Source: Pseudomonadota bacterium (GTDB lineage: Bacteria > Pseudomonadota > Alphaproteobacteria > Rhizobiales > Rhizobiaceae). From it: a DNA stretch of 64,000 nucleotides. The DNA lies in NCBI GenBank assembly GCA_023457435.1, contig JAEWLS010000036.1, forward strand, positions 62,001-126,000, written 5' to 3'. The notes under the pieces are model-generated. The model saw only the letters and a program-made list of their open reading frames with translations. It was not told the origin of the DNA and searched no databases. Positions 50,763 through 60,672 of the stretch are shown in pieces. The position numbers and the translations under genes are program-made. Every line of letters begins with the position of its first letter. Within the stretch, counting starts at the first letter, position 1.

Positions 50763-53075
50763 CTAACTCCCCGCAGCCCGCTGAGCATGCTGGCTGGCGC
50801 TCGCCACTGCGATAGCGGTCATGTTGACGACGCCGCGCGACGTCACGGCCTGCGTGAGAATATGTGCCGGGCGGGCAGCGCCGAGCAGCAGCGGACCGAC
50901 CATGAGAGCACCGGTCATGGCGGCGACCGTGGTCAACGTGATGTTGGCAGAATCGAGATTGGGGAAGACGAGCAGATTGGCTTCGCCTTCCAGATGGGAG
51001 TGCGGAAGGACACGCTTTCGCAAGGTCTGCGACAGCGCGGTATCGCCGTGCATCTCGCCGTCCGCCATGAGATCGGGCGCGATTTCGCGAAGCCGGGCAG
51101 CAGCGCGCCGCATCTTCATGGCGCCGGCGGTGTCTCGCGATCCGAAGTCGGAGTGCGACAACAGCGCGGCCTTGGGCTGGATGCCGAAGCGCCTGATCTG
51201 CTCGGCGGCCAACACGACCATTTCCGCAACTTCGTCTGAGGTCGGATCGACAGTGACGTGCGTGTCGGTCAGGAAGATAACGCCGCTTTGCGCAATCAGC
51301 ATCGACAGCGCCGAGAGATCGCGCACGCCGTAGCGCTTGCCGATGACAGTCTCCACGTGACGCAAGTGCGTTTCGTAGCGACCTTCGAGGCCGCAGAGCA
51401 TGGCGTCTGCATCACCACGCACGACCGCCAGCGCCGCGATGACTGTCGTGCTGTTGCGGACCATCGCGCGCGCGGCCTCCGGCGTGACACCGCGGCGGCC
51501 CGAGCGGTCCACCAACAGGTCGACATAGTCGCGGTAGCGCGGATCGTCTTCCGGGTTGACGATGTCGAAGTTGTCTCCCGGCCTGATGCGAAGCCCGTAG
51601 CGCTTGAGGCGCGTCTCGATGACTGCGGGACGCCCGATTAGGATCGGATGGGCGATGCCTTCCTCGAGGACAACCTGTGCGGCACGGAGGACGCGTTCGT
51701 CCTCGCCGTCGGCGTAGACCACCCGCTTGGCGGCGGCGGCACGAGCTGCCGAAAAGATCGGCTTCATGACGAGGCCGGAGCGGAAGACGAAGCGATTCAG
51801 ACGTTCGATATAGCCCGGCATGTCGTCGATCGGTCGCGTCGCGACACCTGTCTCCATCGCCGCCTTGGCGACAGCCGGAGCGATGCGAAGGATCAAACGC
51901 GGATCGAAAGGCGAGGGGATCAGGTATTCAGGCCCGAAAACCGGCGTTTCGCCGGAATAGGCGCGGGCAGCAACATCGGAGAATTCCTCGCGCGCCAGAC
52001 CGGCGATGGCGCGCACCGCCGCCATCTTCATGGCCTCGTTGATCGCGCGCGCTCCGCAGTCGAGCGCGCCGCGGAAGATATAGGGGAAGCAGATGACGTT
52101 GTTGACCTGGTTGGGGAAGTCCGACCGGCCGGTACAGATCATGGCATCGGGGCGCGCCTCGCGGGCCAATTCCGGCATGATCTCGGGAGTCGGATTGGCG
52201 AGAGCGAGCACGAGCGGACGCGGCGCCATGCCGGCCAGCAGCTCGGGCTTCAGGACACCGGCGGCAGACAGGCCGAGGAAAACGTCAGCGCCACCTATGA
52301 CGTCGGCCAAGGTACGGGCATCAGTGTCCTTGAGATACGGCTCCTTCCACCGATCCATTTCCTCAACGCGACCGCGCCAGGCGACACCGAAGCGGTCGGT
52401 CAGCCAGATATTCTCGCGTCTGGCCCCGAGCTCGACAAGCAAATTGAGGCACGCGAGCGCGGCGGCGCCGGCGCCGGACGAGACGATCTTGACGTCCGCG
52501 AGTTCCTTGCCGGCCAGTTCGAGCGCATTAAGCACGGCCGCGCCGACGATGATGGCGGTCCCGTGCTGATCGTCGTGGAAGACGGGAATGCCCATGCGGG
52601 CCTTCAGCCGCTCCTCGACCTCGAAGCATTCCGGCGCCTTGATATCCTCGAGGTTGATGCCGCCGAACGTCGGCTCGAGCGCGGCCACGGTTTCCACCAT
52701 CCGCTCGATGTCGGGTGCGTCGAGCTCGATGTCGAAGACGTCGATACCGGCGAACTTCTTGAACAGCACCGCCTTGCCTTCCATCACGGGCTTCGAGGCA
52801 AGCGGCCCGATGTTGCCTAGGCCGAGCACCGCAGTGCCGTTCGAGACCACTGCGACGAGATTGGCGCGCGCCGTGTAGTCCGCGGCGGTTGAAGGGTCCT
52901 CATGAATCGCAAGACAAGGTGCGGCGACACCGGGAGAATAGGCGAGGGCCAGGTCTCGCTGGTTTCCCAGCGGCTTGGTCGACTGGATCTCTAGCTTTCC
53001 GGGCGTCGGATACCGGTGAAAGAAAAGGGCGGCCTCTTCGAGTTCGCTGAGCTTGCGTTGCTGATCGCCGGCCAT
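50763..53075 (-). CDS. maeB: NADP-dependent malic enzyme with phosphotransacetylase-like domain
   Basis: A 770-aa MaeB-type malic enzyme. The catalytic part (about 1-430) has LALAYSPGVAAPC, VFHDDQHGTA and GAGAAALACL for NADP. The C-terminal part (about 440-765) is the phosphotransacetylase-like domain (VVYADGEDERVL, SHSDFGS, VFPNLDSANI). It makes pyruvate from malate; the extra domain is regulatory in related enzymes. GAGGCGG precedes ATG 53075. It starts 7 bases after the FAH-family gene, as last of a three-gene group. Confidence 0.93.
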   Translation of the reverse strand: MAGDQQRKLSELEEAALFFHRYPTPGKLEIQSTKPLGNQRDLALAYSPGVAAPCLAIHEDPSTAADYTARANLVAVVSNGTAVLGLGNIGPLASKPVMEGKAVLFKKFAGIDVFDIELDAPDIERMVETVAALEPTFGGINLEDIKAPECFEVEERLKARMGIPVFHDDQHGTAIIVGAAVLNALELAGKELADVKIVSSGAGAAALACLNLLVELGARRENIWLTDRFGVAWRGRVEEMDRWKEPYLKDTDARTLADVIGGADVFLGLSAAGVLKPELLAGMAPRPLVLALANPTPEIMPELAREARPDAMICTGRSDFPNQVNNVICFPYIFRGALDCGARAINEAMKMAAVRAIAGLAREEFSDVAARAYSGETPVFGPEYLIPSPFDPRLILRIAPAVAKAAMETGVATRPIDDMPGYIERLNRFVFRSGLVMKPIFSAARAAAAKRVVYADGEDERVLRAAQVVLEEGIAHPILIGRPAVIETRLKRYGLRIRPGDNFDIVNPEDDPRYRDYVDLLVDRSGRRGVTPEAARAMVRNSTTVIAALAVVRGDADAMLCGLEGRYETHLRHVETVIGKRYGVRDLSALSMLIAQSGVIFLTDTHVTVDPTSDEVAEMVVLAAEQIRRFGIQPKAALLSHSDFGSRDTAGAMKMRRAAARLREIAPDLMADGEMHGDTALSQTLRKRVLPHSHLEGEANLLVFPNLDSANITLTTVAAMTGALMVGPLLLGAARPAHILTQAVTSRGVVNMTAIAVASASQHAQRAAGS

Positions 53076-53082
53076 GACCGCC

Positions 53083-53934
53083 TCATTCGCCCGCGTTGGC
53101 AACGACTTTCTGGCGCTGCTCGCCCAGACCTGCGATCGACAGCCGCATCGTATCGCCGCCCTTCAGATAGAGCGGCGGCTTCTTGCCCATCCCGACGCCG
53201 GGCGGGGTTCCGGTGGTGATAACGTCGCCGGCCTCGAGTCGCATGAAGCGCGACAGGTAGGATATCAAGTGCGCGACGCCGAAGATCATCGTCCGCGTCG
53301 AGCCGCGCTGCACGGCACTGCCATTGAGGTCGAGCTCCATCGCCATGTCCTGAACGTCAGGGATCTCGTCGGGCGTCACGATCCACGGGCCAAGCGGACC
53401 GAAGGTCGGAGCGCTCTTGCCCTTGATCCATTGGCCGCCGCGTTCGATCTGGAATTCGCGCTCGGACAGGTCGTTGCAGATCGCGTAGCCCAGCACGTGC
53501 GACAGCGCGTCGGCCTCCTCGATATAGTCGCCACCGCGGCCTATCACGACGGCGAGCTCGACTTCCCAATCGCTCTTCTTCGAGCCACGCGGCAGGTGGA
53601 CATCGTCATTCGGCCCGTTCAGTGACGACGGGGCCTTCGAAAACACGATGGGCTCCGATGGAACTGCGGCACCGGTCTCGGCCGCATGGTCGGCATAGTT
53701 CAGGCCGATCGCGATGAAGTGCCCGACGCGCGAGAGCGGTGCGCCGATGCGGCCTGTCGCGGGCAGGGCGGGGAGCAAGGCGAGATCGGCAGCGCCAAGG
53801 CGCTGAACCAGATCCGGCGTGATGGTGTCAGGTGCGAAATCGCGCACGATCGACGACACGTCGCGTGCGACGCCCGCGGCATCGAGCACCGCCGGACGCT
53901 CGCTGCCTTTCTCTCCAACTCGAAGCAGTTTCAA
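53083..53934 (-). CDS. fumarylacetoacetate hydrolase family protein
   Basis: A 283-aa FAH-fold enzyme. The metal-site motifs are IGLNYADHAAE, EPIVFSKAPSS, DWEVELAVVIGRG and, late, DVITTGTPPGVG. Members hydrolyse or decarboxylate 2-keto acids, for example ureidoglycolate, acylpyruvates or oxaloacetate. TTG 53934 is taken as start because GGGGGA stands 7 bases upstream and the product then begins (M)KLLRVGEKG, as in relatives; an earlier TTG would read through this ribosome site. It lies between an SDR and maeB on the same strand. Confidence 0.87.
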   Translation of the reverse strand: MKLLRVGEKGSERPAVLDAAGVARDVSSIVRDFAPDTITPDLVQRLGAADLALLPALPATGRIGAPLSRVGHFIAIGLNYADHAAETGAAVPSEPIVFSKAPSSLNGPNDDVHLPRGSKKSDWEVELAVVIGRGGDYIEEADALSHVLGYAICNDLSEREFQIERGGQWIKGKSAPTFGPLGPWIVTPDEIPDVQDMAMELDLNGSAVQRGSTRTMIFGVAHLISYLSRFMRLEAGDVITTGTPPGVGMGKKPPLYLKGGDTMRLSIAGLGEQRQKVVANAGE

Positions 53935-53976
53935 GGTGTTTCCCCCAAATCTTAAAGTCAAAATTCCCTTGAGCGA

Positions 53977-54756
53977 TCAGAATGCGCCGGGGAACAGGCC
54001 GCCGTCCATGCGCAGGTTCTGGCCGGTTATGAAGCCAGCCTGCGCCGAGCATAAGAATGCGCACGCGGCGCCGAATTCCGCCGGAGTGCCGAGCCTGCCC
54101 GCCGGGATTTCGCTGGCCTGGCGCTCCGCCTGTTCGTCGAAAGTGGTGCCGGACTTCGCCGCTGCGTACTCGATCGTCTTGCGGATACGGTCGGTATCGA
54201 ACTTGCCGGGCAGAATCGCATTGATGGTGACGTTGCGGTTCGCCACGGAGCGCGCGATGCCGGCCAGGAAGGCCGTGAGCCCGGCGCGGGCGCCGGAGGA
54301 CAGGTCGAGCCCCAGAATCGGCTGGTAGACGCTCAGCGACGTGATGTTGACGATGCGCCCGAAACCGCGCTCCGCCATCCCGTCGATCACCTTCTGGATG
54401 AGCTCGATCGGCGTCACCATGTTCTGGGTCACGCCCGCAATCATCGCGGCGCGGTCGAGCTGGCGAAAATCCTTGGGCGGCGGGCCGCCATTGTTGTTGA
54501 CGAGGATGTCAGGCGAGGGGCAGGCATCGAGCAACTGCGCCTGTCCTTCAGGCGTCGAGACATCGGCGGCGACTTCGACCACGCTCACCTGGTGGCGCCG
54601 CCGGATTTCACCGGCAGTGACCGCAAGCACGGCGGCGTCGCGGCCATTGAGCACCAGATCGACGCCGGCCTCGGCCAGTGCCTCCGCGCAACCCCGACCC
54701 AGCCCGCGGCTCGACGCGCACACGATAGCTTTCCTGCCCCTGATACCGAGGTCCAT
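53977..54756 (-). CDS. SDR family oxidoreductase
   Basis: A 259-aa short-chain dehydrogenase of the group that opens with MDLGIRGRKAIVCASSRGLGRG and has NNNGGPPPK in place of the usual NNAG. This subgroup also lacks the classic YxxxK at the usual spot (SSGARAGLTAFL follows SVYQPILGL), and is often annotated as 3-oxoacyl-ACP reductase-like. AGGTG lies upstream of ATG 54756. It heads the group SDR, FAH-family, maeB, with 42 bases to the next gene. A 2-keto-acid sugar pathway is possible but not shown. Confidence 0.87.
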   Translation of the reverse strand: MDLGIRGRKAIVCASSRGLGRGCAEALAEAGVDLVLNGRDAAVLAVTAGEIRRRHQVSVVEVAADVSTPEGQAQLLDACPSPDILVNNNGGPPPKDFRQLDRAAMIAGVTQNMVTPIELIQKVIDGMAERGFGRIVNITSLSVYQPILGLDLSSGARAGLTAFLAGIARSVANRNVTINAILPGKFDTDRIRKTIEYAAAKSGTTFDEQAERQASEIPAGRLGTPAEFGAACAFLCSAQAGFITGQNLRMDGGLFPGAF

Positions 54757-54889
54757 ACGCACCTGCCTTTCCTCTTGTTCGTATCCCTCGCGGTAATCCC
54801 GCACAACCTCGAAGCGCAAAAGAGCGGCCACCTCCTAGGTCGGCGGAGCGCCGCATGCTAATCGGTTGATTCGCCGGATTGAGCCGGCG

Positions 54890-56134
54890 ATGCGTCCCTG
54901 GCCGGTTATGGAACCCCCCGCACCGACGTCTCGACAGTTCGTCAAGCCGCGGCTTTTCGAGGCGCGGGTGGCGTTGCTTTTCTCCGCGATCTTCGTCTCG
55001 GTCGGCTTTCACCTGCCCTATTTTCCGCTGTGGCTGGCGTCGCAGGGGCTGGATGCAAACCAAATCGCCATCGTGCTTTCGGCACCGCTGTTCCTGCGCC
55101 TCCTAACCACTCCGCTTGTGACCATGCTAGCGGATCGCGTGCCGGAGCGCGCCGATCTGCTGCTGGGCATGGTGGCGATGACCGCACTGTTGTCGCTCGG
55201 GTACCTGCTACCGCTGTCCTACGCGCTCATCGTCGCGCTTTCGGTGGTGCTCCACGTCTTCTGGACCCCGCATGGGCCGCTGGTCGATTCGATAGCGCTG
55301 TCCGGCGTGCGGCGCTTCGGCGTGGACTACACGCGCATCCGAACCTGGGGATCGGTGGCGTTCGTGTCGGCGAACTTCAGCGGCGGCTTCATCATCGCGT
55401 GGTGGAGTGCCGGCGCAGTTCCGTATGTCATCTCCGGCGCACTGCTGCTGGCATGCGGCGTCTGCCTGTTCGCCCCGCGTCTTGGAAGGCCGCGCCGCGA
55501 CTCGCCGCTCTCCGCTGCCGCGCTGCGCGGCGCACCCAGCATCCTGACGCGCAACTTCATCGTGTTCATCGCCGCCGCCGGCATCATCAACTCGAGCCAC
55601 GGCCTGCTGTTCTCGTTTGGCACCATCTTCTGGCGCGATGTCGGCATCGACGAGCGAACGATCGGTTTCCTGTGGTCATTCATGGTCTTCGCCGAAATCG
55701 GCATGATGGTCGTCTTCCAGCGGCTGTTCGGCAGATTTTCCGCGCCGAGGCTGCTGCTGATCGCAGGGGCGGGCGCAGTTGTGCGCTGGGTGACGTTTCC
55801 GCTGATCGAGCCTCTCGGGCTCGGCGTTGCGGGCTATTTCGTCGTGCAGAGCCTGCACGCGTTCTCTACCGTCTTCGTCATGCTCAGCGTGCCGAAGATG
55901 ATCTCGGAAACGATAGACGAGGATCGAATGGGCGCGGCCCAAGGCGCTACGTTCTTCGCGCATGGCCTGGCGATGGCCATCGTGATGCTGGCTTCAGGGC
56001 CGATCTACGGATCGCTTGGCGGGACGGGCTTCTACCTCATGGCAGGCGTTGCCTGTATTGGCGCGAGCCTGCTCCTGACGCTCAGCCCCAGAGATCGGGA
56101 GACGGCGGCGACACGAGAGAGCCGCGATAGATGA
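54890..56134 (+). CDS. MFS transporter (HcaT-like)
   Basis: A 414-aa inner-membrane permease with 12 helices of the 3-phenylpropionate/nucleoside MFS type. It has the opening LFEARVALLFSAIFVSVGFHLPYFPLWLASQGLDANQIA, WTPHGPLVDSIAL, and DYTRIRTWGSVAF. Start codons at 54890 and 54908 are both possible. It is divergent from the SDR gene. Its last 53 bases overlap the convergent epimerase gene. Substrate unknown. Confidence 0.87.
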   Translation: MRPWPVMEPPAPTSRQFVKPRLFEARVALLFSAIFVSVGFHLPYFPLWLASQGLDANQIAIVLSAPLFLRLLTTPLVTMLADRVPERADLLLGMVAMTALLSLGYLLPLSYALIVALSVVLHVFWTPHGPLVDSIALSGVRRFGVDYTRIRTWGSVAFVSANFSGGFIIAWWSAGAVPYVISGALLLACGVCLFAPRLGRPRRDSPLSAAALRGAPSILTRNFIVFIAAAGIINSSHGLLFSFGTIFWRDVGIDERTIGFLWSFMVFAEIGMMVVFQRLFGRFSAPRLLLIAGAGAVVRWVTFPLIEPLGLGVAGYFVVQSLHAFSTVFVMLSVPKMISETIDEDRMGAAQGATFFAHGLAMAIVMLASGPIYGSLGGTGFYLMAGVACIGASLLLTLSPRDRETAATRESRDR

Positions 56135-57068
56135 GGCCCGGCTCGCGGTCGCGCGCAAGCAGCAATGGTCCGTCGAGGTCGACGAAGTCGGCACCCTGAG
56201 CCAGGAGCACGGCGGGCGCCATGGCCAGCGACGTGCCTACCATGCAGCCGACCATGACGAGGAAGCCGAGCCGGCGCGCCTCGGCGCGCATGTCGAGCGC
56301 GGCCGTCAACCCGCCGGTCTTGTCGAGCTTGATGTTGACGGCGTCGTAGCGCTCGCGCAGTGCGGCGAGATCGGCGATGCCGTGGACGCTTTCATCGGCG
56401 CAGATCGGGACATCGCGCTCGAAGCCTGCCAACGCCTCGTCGCGTCCGGCGGGCAGCGGCTGCTCGACGAGGACCACGCCGCAGGCGGCCGCAGCGGCTA
56501 GGTTCTGGCGCAGGTTCTCGACCGTCCAGCCTTCGTTCGCGTCGAGAATGATGCGGCTCGAGGGAGCGCCGGCGGCGACCGCGCGGATGCGTTCGATATC
56601 GCCGTCCGCAGAGCCGACCTTGACCTTCAACAACGGACGATGCGCGTTCGCGGCCGCCTGCGCATGCATCGACGCCGGGTCGCCAAGCGACAGCGTATAG
56701 GCTGTCTCCAGGTCTCCCGGCTCGCCGAGTTCGGCAATCTCGGCGACGCGGCGGCCGGTCAGGCGCGCCTCGAGGTCCCACAGGGCGCAGTCGACGGCAT
56801 TGCGCGCCGCACCGGCGGGCATGGCCGCAAGGAGCCGGCGCCGGGTGATGCCGGCTTCGATGTCAGCGCGCGCCGCCTCGATCGCTGCCATGACGCTGTC
56901 GATGCTCTCGCCATAGCGGGCGTAGGGAACGCATTCGCCACGCCCTACGGCGGAGCCTTCCGCGAGCGTGACCGTAACGACGGCCGCCTCGGTCTTGGCG
57001 CCGCGCGATATGACGAACGCGCCTGCGATCGGAAAGCGTTCGACTTCGACGCTGAGAGTGCGCGGCAC
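56082..57068 (-). CDS. dgcA: dipeptide epimerase (enolase superfamily)
   Basis: A 328-aa enolase-superfamily enzyme of the L-Ala-D/L-Glu epimerase group. The KxK pair is in LLKVKVG. Metal ligands are Asp in ILDANEGW, Glu in VLVEQPLP and Asp in ICADESVHG, and the second Lys is in NIKLDKTGG. It epimerises dipeptides released from peptidoglycan. The GTG at 57068 has GGAGG just upstream; a start 22 codons earlier is not conserved. It is divergent from the Mla-type operon, 65 bases away. Confidence 0.9.
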   Translation of the reverse strand: MPRTLSVEVERFPIAGAFVISRGAKTEAAVVTVTLAEGSAVGRGECVPYARYGESIDSVMAAIEAARADIEAGITRRRLLAAMPAGAARNAVDCALWDLEARLTGRRVAEIAELGEPGDLETAYTLSLGDPASMHAQAAANAHRPLLKVKVGSADGDIERIRAVAAGAPSSRIILDANEGWTVENLRQNLAAAAACGVVLVEQPLPAGRDEALAGFERDVPICADESVHGIADLAALRERYDAVNIKLDKTGGLTAALDMRAEARRLGFLVMVGCMVGTSLAMAPAVLLAQGADFVDLDGPLLLARDREPGLIYRGSLVSPPSPDLWG

Positions 57069-57133
57069 GTTGCCTCCGCTGACGCCCGCCGGATGCGGGT
57101 TCCCTCCGGCTCCAACCCGCTCTATTAGAGGCA

Positions 57134-58309
57134 ATGATGTTGTTCAAGCGGCGCGCGGCGGGCGACGGCGAGGGCAACCGTCCGACGCTTGCCGCGTCGA
57201 AGGACGGCGATTCGACACGTCTGATGCTTGCCGGGGAATGGACGACGGGAACCGTCGGCCTGATCGACGGCGAGATGCGCGATTTCGAGCGCGCGCAGGC
57301 ATCGCAACGGCTTATCATCGACCTCGCTTCGGTCGCACGCATCGACACGGCCGGCGCCTGGCTTGTGCAGCGGCTGGTGAACGCGGCGACAGCAGGCGGC
57401 GCGCAGGTCGCTTTCGCCGGGCTGAGCACCGAAGCCGAGACGCTGATCACCGCGGTTCGGGAATCGATCCACAAGACCCAGACCGCCGGCCCGACACAGG
57501 GACAGTTCTTCGGTACCGCCTTGCTCGAGGCTCTCGGCCGCGGCGTGTACTCGGCCTACGACGACGCGCGTCTCGGCCTGCACATCCTCGGCGCGACGAT
57601 CCGCGGGCCGCAGATGAAGCCCCGCCGCGGAAGCTCTATCAACTTCGCAGCCGTCGTGACGCACATCGACAGGATGGGCATCGGCGCGATTCCGGTCGTG
57701 GTCCTGATGTCGGCGATCGTCGGCGCGATCGTCGCACAGCAGGGCGCTTTCCAGCTGCGGTTCTTCGGGGCCGAGATCTTCGTCGTCGACCTGGTCGGCA
57801 TCCTGATCCTTCGCGAGATGGGCGTGCTGCTCACGGCGATCATGCTCGCCGGCCGTTCCGGCAGCGCGATCACGGCCGAAATCGGCTCCATGAAGATGCG
57901 CGAGGAGATCGACGCGCTGACGGTCATAGGTCTCAACCCGGTCGGCGTGCTGGTGTTTCCCCGCTTGTTGGCGCTGGTCATCGCGCTGCCATGCCTGACG
58001 ATCATAGCCGATTTCGGCGCGATGGCCGGTGCGATCTTCATCACGCAGTCCTATTCCGGCATCAGCCCGGAGCAGTTCATCGATCGTCTGGCAGTGGCGA
58101 TCGACGTTTCGACGGTGATGGCCGGCCTGATCAAGGCACCGTTCATGGCCATGGCGATCGGCGTGATCGCGGCAGTCGAGGGGATGAAGGTCGAGGGGAG
58201 TGCCGAATCGCTCGGCCGTCACGTGACCGCCTCGGTGGTGAAGGCGATCTTCACGGTGATTGCGCTCGACGGCTTTTTCGCCGTTTTCTTCGTGGCAATC
58301 GACTTCTGA
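57134..58309 (+). CDS. mlaE: lipid ABC transporter permease with STAS domain (MlaE-like)
   Basis: A 391-aa protein. Residues ~25-120 form a STAS domain (LIIDLASVARIDTAGAWLVQRL), fused to an MlaE permease (about 135-390) with VVVLMSAIVGAIVAQQGAFQL, GVLLTAIMLAGRSGSAITAEIG, MREEIDALTVIGLNP and a C-terminal helix. E. coli has the STAS protein MlaB separate; here it is part of the permease, as in many alphaproteobacteria. It moves lipid between inner membrane and MCE protein. First gene of a four-gene operon. Confidence 0.92.
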   Translation: MMLFKRRAAGDGEGNRPTLAASKDGDSTRLMLAGEWTTGTVGLIDGEMRDFERAQASQRLIIDLASVARIDTAGAWLVQRLVNAATAGGAQVAFAGLSTEAETLITAVRESIHKTQTAGPTQGQFFGTALLEALGRGVYSAYDDARLGLHILGATIRGPQMKPRRGSSINFAAVVTHIDRMGIGAIPVVVLMSAIVGAIVAQQGAFQLRFFGAEIFVVDLVGILILREMGVLLTAIMLAGRSGSAITAEIGSMKMREEIDALTVIGLNPVGVLVFPRLLALVIALPCLTIIADFGAMAGAIFITQSYSGISPEQFIDRLAVAIDVSTVMAGLIKAPFMAMAIGVIAAVEGMKVEGSAESLGRHVTASVVKAIFTVIALDGFFAVFFVAIDF

Positions 58310-59112
58310 TGGAAACCGCCGAACTTTCTCAGACCGAGCTGTCGAACGTCACCGCCGAACCGGTAATCTCGGTTCGCGACGTCAGCGTCTCGTTCGCATC
58401 GGGTCAGACGGTGCTGGACGGACTGTCCCTCGACGTGCGGCGCGGGGAAATTCTCGGCTTCGTCGGTGCGTCCGGATCGGGCAAATCAGTGCTGCTGAGA
58501 ACGATTCTGGGTCTCAACCGCAAGCAGCGCGGCACGATCCGCATTCTCGGGCTCGATACGGACCAGCTCAAGGAGACGCAGCGCACGCAGATCGACATGC
58601 GGCTCGGTGTTCTGTTCCAGCAAGGCGCCTTGTTCTCGGCTTTGACCGTGCAGGAGAACATCCAGGTTCCGATGCGCGAGTATCTCGACCTGCCCAAGCG
58701 GTTGATGGACGAACTTGCACTTCTCAAGATGGAACTGGTGGGCCTGCCGCGCGATGCCGCGACGAAGCTGCCGTTCCAGCTTTCGGGCGGCATGGTGAAG
58801 CGCGCGGCGCTGGCGCGGGCGCTCGCACTCGATCCGGCGATCGTCTTTCTCGACGAACCAACCTCCGGTCTCGACCCGATCGGAGCGGCGGACTTCGACG
58901 AGCTGGTCGGCAAGCTGCGCGACACGCTCGGTTTGACCGTCTACATGGTCACGCACGACCTCGACAGCCTCTTCACCGCGTGCGACCGCATCGCGGTGCT
59001 CGGCCAGAAGCGGGTGCTGGTCGAAGGCTCGCTCGACGACATGCTTGCTTCGGAAGAAGCATGGGTTCGGTCATATTTTCGCGGCAAGCGTGCACGAAAC
59101 ATCGCGCGTTGA
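58309..59112 (+). CDS. mlaF: lipid ABC transporter ATP-binding protein (MlaF-like)
   Basis: A 267-aa ABC ATPase. Walker A GASGSGKS is at 53-60, the Q-loop is in VLFQQGALFSALTV (typical of MlaF), the signature is LSGGMVKRAALARAL, and Walker B is IVFLDEP. Its ATG overlaps the mlaE stop (TGATG), so translation is coupled. It powers the STAS-MlaE permease. Cytoplasmic face of the inner membrane. The next gene, the MCE protein, starts 21 bases later. Confidence 0.94.
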   Translation: METAELSQTELSNVTAEPVISVRDVSVSFASGQTVLDGLSLDVRRGEILGFVGASGSGKSVLLRTILGLNRKQRGTIRILGLDTDQLKETQRTQIDMRLGVLFQQGALFSALTVQENIQVPMREYLDLPKRLMDELALLKMELVGLPRDAATKLPFQLSGGMVKRAALARALALDPAIVFLDEPTSGLDPIGAADFDELVGKLRDTLGLTVYMVTHDLDSLFTACDRIAVLGQKRVLVEGSLDDMLASEEAWVRSYFRGKRARNIAR

Positions 59113-59133
59113 CGGCGCTGGAGACGGCTTGGG

Positions 59134-60510
59134 ATGGAAACGCGGGCTAATTACGTAGCGGTCGGGCTGTTCACGCTGCTCGCGATCGTCGCCGCGTTCG
59201 TGTTCCTGTACTGGACCGCGGGCGGGAACGACCAGACGCAGACGGTCACGCTTCGGGTGCGCATTCCCGGGTCCGCTTCGGGCCTTGGGCGCGGTAGCGC
59301 CGTGCTGTTCAACGGCGTCAAGGTCGGCGACGTACGCCGGGTTTACATCGACGTGACGAACCCTTCGGTCGCCATCGCCGACACGAGTGTCGACCGTCTG
59401 ACGCCGATCACCTCCTCTACCCGCGCCGACATCGGTATTGCCGGGCTGACCGGACAGGCGAATATCGAGATCAAGGGTGGCGCTCCGGGCGAAACCAACC
59501 TGCTGCAATTGTCCGAACTCAACGGCACGGTCGCGGAGATCGAAGCGGATCCGTCGCCGGTGACCAATCTGCTTCAGACCGCGCAGTCGATCCTGTCGCG
59601 CGCCGACAACATCGTAACCGACCTCGAAACCTTCACCGCCGGCGCCCAACAGCCGATCAGCCAGACAGTGAAGAACATCGAGCAGTTCTCTGCCGCGCTG
59701 GGACGCAATGCCGGCGGCGTCGACGCTTTCCTCGACAATGTCGGGAAGCTATCGGAGACGCTCGGCGGCGTGTCGGGAAAGCTCTCGGAGACGCTCGGAT
59801 CGGCCGAGGCTCTTCTGAAGTCCGTCGAACCCGCCAAGATCACGAGTATCGTGGCCAACGTCGAGCAGATCACACGGGAATTCAGCGCGGCGACGACCGA
59901 AATCGATTCGGTGGTGGCAGACGTTCGCGGAGCCGCGGCGTCGTTGAACACCTTCTCGAGCGATGCGGGTGCCGCGATCGCCAAGGTCAACAAGCTTCTC
60001 GAAGGCATCGAACCCGGCACGGTGGGCACGACCGTCGCAAACCTCGAGGAAACCAGCGCCGAGGTGCGCAAGGCCATCGCCGACATCAGCAAGGTCACGG
60101 AGCGGATCGGCACGCGGTCCGAGGACATCGACCAGATGATCACCGACGCCAAGCAGTTCGCGTCGCGACTTAACGAGGCGTCCGTGCGGGTCGGCGGCGT
60201 CATGGAGAAAGTCGATGCGCTGCTGGGGTCTGAGAGCGCCGAATCGATGATCGAGAGCGCCGGAAAGGCGTTTGCGAGCTTCCGGCAGGTCGGCGAGACG
60301 CTGAGCGCGCGTATAGGCCCGATCACCGACAGTGTGTCGCGGTTCACCAATTCCGGGCTCCGCGACGTCGAATCGCTCATACAGGACGCGCGCCGCGCAC
60401 TGCAGAGGATCGAGGCGGCCATCGCTTCCATCGAACGAAACCCGCAGCGGCTGATTCTCGGCGGAGACGGTCCGGTTCGCCAGTTCGACGGTGGCCGCAA
60501 CCGCCGGTAA
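59134..60510 (+). CDS. mlaD: MCE family lipid transport protein (MlaD-like)
   Basis: A 458-aa protein with an N-terminal anchor helix (about 8-28). The MCE domain (about 38-118: VTLRVRIPGSASGLGRGSAVLFNGVKVGDV...GLTGQANIEIKGG) is followed by a ~300-residue helical coiled-coil region rich in Thr/Val/Glu. This is far longer than E. coli MlaD (183 aa) and closer to PqiB/Mce needle-like designs, where helices form a tube across the periplasm. It receives lipid from the MlaEF complex. Confidence 0.92.
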   Translation: METRANYVAVGLFTLLAIVAAFVFLYWTAGGNDQTQTVTLRVRIPGSASGLGRGSAVLFNGVKVGDVRRVYIDVTNPSVAIADTSVDRLTPITSSTRADIGIAGLTGQANIEIKGGAPGETNLLQLSELNGTVAEIEADPSPVTNLLQTAQSILSRADNIVTDLETFTAGAQQPISQTVKNIEQFSAALGRNAGGVDAFLDNVGKLSETLGGVSGKLSETLGSAEALLKSVEPAKITSIVANVEQITREFSAATTEIDSVVADVRGAAASLNTFSSDAGAAIAKVNKLLEGIEPGTVGTTVANLEETSAEVRKAIADISKVTERIGTRSEDIDQMITDAKQFASRLNEASVRVGGVMEKVDALLGSESAESMIESAGKAFASFRQVGETLSARIGPITDSVSRFTNSGLRDVESLIQDARRALQRIEAAIASIERNPQRLILGGDGPVRQFDGGRNRR

Positions 60511-60672
60511 TCTCCCGGGCAGGCGTGGTATTGTTGCGGTGCCGTCACGATCAGCGGTGCAAACGCGCAGCAATGCCGCAACAGCTTCATAAGTTGCTGT
60601 AAATCCTTTAAGGGGAGGATCGGCGGAATACGAGGCGGGCTGCTGGCGGCCCGAAGAGACGGGAATCGAGGC

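Noticed and set aside
56968..58308. in-frame extension of the MlaF-like gene upstream of 58309
   Set aside because: The extension reads the mlaE gene in another frame; the ATG at 58309 begins the real ATPase.
60532..60583. TGTTGCGG/CCGCAACA repeat as terminator of mlaD
   Set aside because: Arms are 36 bases apart with no T-run, and the next gene belongs to the same operon.
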